From contig JAUVNM010000103.1 of the NCBI GenBank assembly GCA_030599705.1, positions 1 to 6,519 on the forward strand: a DNA stretch of 6,519 nucleotides. Direction: 5' to 3'. Positions within the stretch are counted from its first letter, which is position 1. Each line of letters starts with the position of its first letter. Below, in pieces: positions 5,273-6,519 of the stretch. The DNA comes from Gammaproteobacteria bacterium. Its GTDB lineage: Bacteria; Pseudomonadota; Gammaproteobacteria; UBA9214. Position numbers and translations under genes: made by a program. The notes under the pieces are model-generated. The model was given only the letters and a program-made list of their open reading frames with translations, was not told the DNA's origin and ran no database searches.

Positions 5273-6388
5273 TCAAGTCCTCCCGGAATCCGGCCCCGGC
5301 GATACTCCATCCTCAACACGGTTATTGAAAGCGCGCACGGCTGCCTTGATGGTGTGAAAGCGATATTTCGCATGGAGTTCACGGTGCTTCACCCCCCAGT
5401 CATGATTAAAAAATCTTGAGAGATTCTGCTTTGCACGAGCATTGGCGAGCACGATGCCCTGAGCAGCCAGTTCCTCTTGAAGCTCGTCGACTTTTTGAAG
5501 TGCGGTTACATCAATGACATTGATTGAACTCGCGTCTACTACAACCCATTCCACGGGTGTTTTAGCGGCGGCGATTGCTGCACGCACACGATCCCTGAAG
5601 TAATCCGCATTGAAAAACACCAGATTTGCATCAAATCTATACAGAATGAGCCCCGGTATTGTGGTCGCTTCGGGGAAATCTTCAATATTATGAAAACCTT
5701 TTATTCCCTTCACCCGTCCCAGCACCCCGTCATGAGGTCGGGACACCACCGTCAACAACCATAAGAGCGACAAGGCTACGGCAAGCAATACTCCGGGAAG
5801 CACGCCAAGTATCAGAACTCCCAGCGTGGTTCCGACCGAGAGCAAAAGTTCACGGTGGCTCATTTCATACAGGTTGCGCAATTCATTAAAGTCAAACAGG
5901 CCCACGGCTGACACCATGATCACGGCGGCCAGTGCAGCAGTGGGCACATAAGCAAGCGGCTCGGTTAAAAAGAACAGGATCAGAAGCATGGAAGCAGCCG
6001 CCACAACCCCAACCAGCTGGGTCTTGCCACCCATGGCATTATTTACTGCGGTTCGTGAATCTGCACCGGTTACCGGGAAGCCCTGGGCAAGTCCGGAGGC
6101 GATATTGCAGGCGCCGAAGGCGATCAGTTCCTGGTTGGCGTCGATCTCATAACGATTGCGTCGTGCAAAGCTCTTGGCCGTCAGCACACCGCTGGTAAAG
6201 CTGACCAGGGCGATGCCAGCCGCGTCGCCAAGCAGCACCGTAAACGCGGTTGATTCGAAAGCGGCAATATGCAAGGAAGGCAACCCTGCCGGGACACTTC
6301 CAAGCACTGCAACACCGCTTTGGTCCAGGCCAAGTGTCACCACTACGGCGATTCCTGCAACTACAACGATAAGGGCAGCGGTTGGGTG
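5273..6388 (-). CDS. SulP/SLC26-family anion transporter with C-terminal STAS domain, N-terminal part missing
   Basis: This is an inner-membrane transporter of the SulP family, which carries sulfate, bicarbonate or other anions with protons or sodium. About 370 residues are readable. From a GTG at 6343 taken as residue 1, GLDQSGVAVLGSVPAGLPSL (5-24) is the typical stretch before the later helices. NQELIAFGACNIASGLAQGF (70-89) followed by PVTGADSRTAVNN is the SulP signature. GGKTQ lies at 105-109, and hydrophobic helices lie at about 112-127, 131-149 and 168-198. A cytoplasmic STAS domain covers about 228-340, with the core DASSINVIDVT (270-280). The family is usually 550-600 residues, so roughly the first 200 residues and the true start are absent. 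The GTG at 6343 is not a credible start, because the hydrophobic helix LIVVVAGIAVVV continues upstream in frame. The frame stays open to the window edge, but beyond about 6388 it turns acidic and unlike SulP. The substrate is unknown. No transport partner gene is adjacent. Confidence 0.85.
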   Translation of the reverse strand, partial: HPTAALIVVVAGIAVVVTLGLDQSGVAVLGSVPAGLPSLHIAAFESTAFTVLLGDAAGIALVSFTSGVLTAKSFARRNRYEIDANQELIAFGACNIASGLAQGFPVTGADSRTAVNNAMGGKTQLVGVVAAASMLLILFFLTEPLAYVPTAALAAVIMVSAVGLFDFNELRNLYEMSHRELLLSVGTTLGVLILGVLPGVLLAVALSLLWLLTVVSRPHDGVLGRVKGIKGFHNIEDFPEATTIPGLILYRFDANLVFFNADYFRDRVRAAIAAAKTPVEWVVVDASSINVIDVTALQKVDELQEELAAQGIVLANARAKQNLSRFFNHDWGVKHRELHAKYRFHTIKAAVRAFNNRVEDGVSPGPDSGRT

Positions 6389-6519
6389 GATCTGGTGGTC
6401 GACGAGGGTTTCTTCGGCGATATCATCATCCGGGCCGATGTGGACTGTTGCAGCGAGTTCCCACCAGAGGTCACAGTTGACGTCCCCAACGGAGGCGAGA
6501 TCTGGGGCATCGATGACAG
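6380..6519 (+). CDS. Internal fragment of a putative secreted protein with a PNGGEIW beta-sandwich module (cut at both ends)
   Basis: The plus-strand frame with codons starting at 6380 reads GWVDLVVDEGFFGDIIIRAD, then VDCCSEFPPEVTV, then DVPNGGEIWGIDD to the window edge. The V-x-V-x-x-PNGGE-x-W segment is a familiar opening of repeated immunoglobulin- or fibronectin-like modules in large secreted or surface proteins. The preceding part, ending in a cysteine pair and a proline-rich linker, looks like the end of another extracellular domain. There is no start codon, ribosome site or signal peptide. The opposite frame, which would be the N-terminal SulP extension, is acidic and non-hydrophobic here. 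I therefore think the plus-strand reading is the real one over these bases and that a junction lies near 6375-6400. The fragment is short (46 codons), so the call rests mainly on one motif. Confidence 0.5.

Noticed and set aside
5273..6343. SulP reading beginning at GTG 6343 as a complete small transporter
   Set aside because: That start falls inside a hydrophobic helix that continues upstream in frame, and the family signature appears far too early for a whole protein.

Overview
The window is a moderately GC-rich piece of bacterial chromosome, most likely from a gammaproteobacterium and quite possibly a sulfur-metabolising or otherwise chemotrophic lineage. The evidence is a split-alpha-subunit (PntAA/PntAB type) proton-translocating transhydrogenase, a large DsrL-type flavoprotein, and a pair of REP-like hairpins carrying a GTAGGA head. 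The taxonomic call is an inference from gene content, not a match to a reference genome. Both ends are cut inside genes, so this may be a whole short contig or an excerpt.

Layout: bases 1-1277 (minus strand) carry pntAA and the first 50 codons of pntAB, overlapping by 4 bases as a translationally coupled operon. Bases 1278-1528 are non-coding and unusually structured: an AT-rich pnt leader with small dyads, a perfect 23-bp inverted repeat, and two inverted REP-like hairpins just after the stop of the next gene. Bases 1529-3454 (minus) encode a ~641-residue GltD/DsrL-type FAD, iron-sulfur NAD(P)H oxidoreductase. A 172-bp divergent intergenic region then leads to an HNH endonuclease (3627-4232, plus) and a fructosamine/ketosamine-3-kinase family protein (4337-5215, plus). 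Facing these is a SulP/SLC26 anion transporter with a C-terminal STAS domain (minus, from 5273 toward the right end), of which only the C-terminal part is present.

Functional reading: the left half concerns nicotinamide redox balance. Transhydrogenase couples NADH/NADPH exchange to the proton gradient, and the DsrL-like enzyme would pass electrons between NAD(P)H and an iron-sulfur or other acceptor. Such a pairing is sensible, but the hairpin-filled gap suggests separate transcripts. The right half is a set of unrelated accessory or housekeeping genes.

The oddest feature is the last ~135 bases. There the plus strand reads as part of a secreted protein with a PNGGEIW motif typical of repeated extracellular beta-sandwich modules, while the opposite-strand SulP reading stops resembling a membrane protein. 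This points to a junction near 6375-6400, either a genuine rearrangement that truncated the transporter gene or a chimeric assembly. I found no convincing new multi-gene defence or metabolic system, and no tRNA, rRNA or CRISPR.
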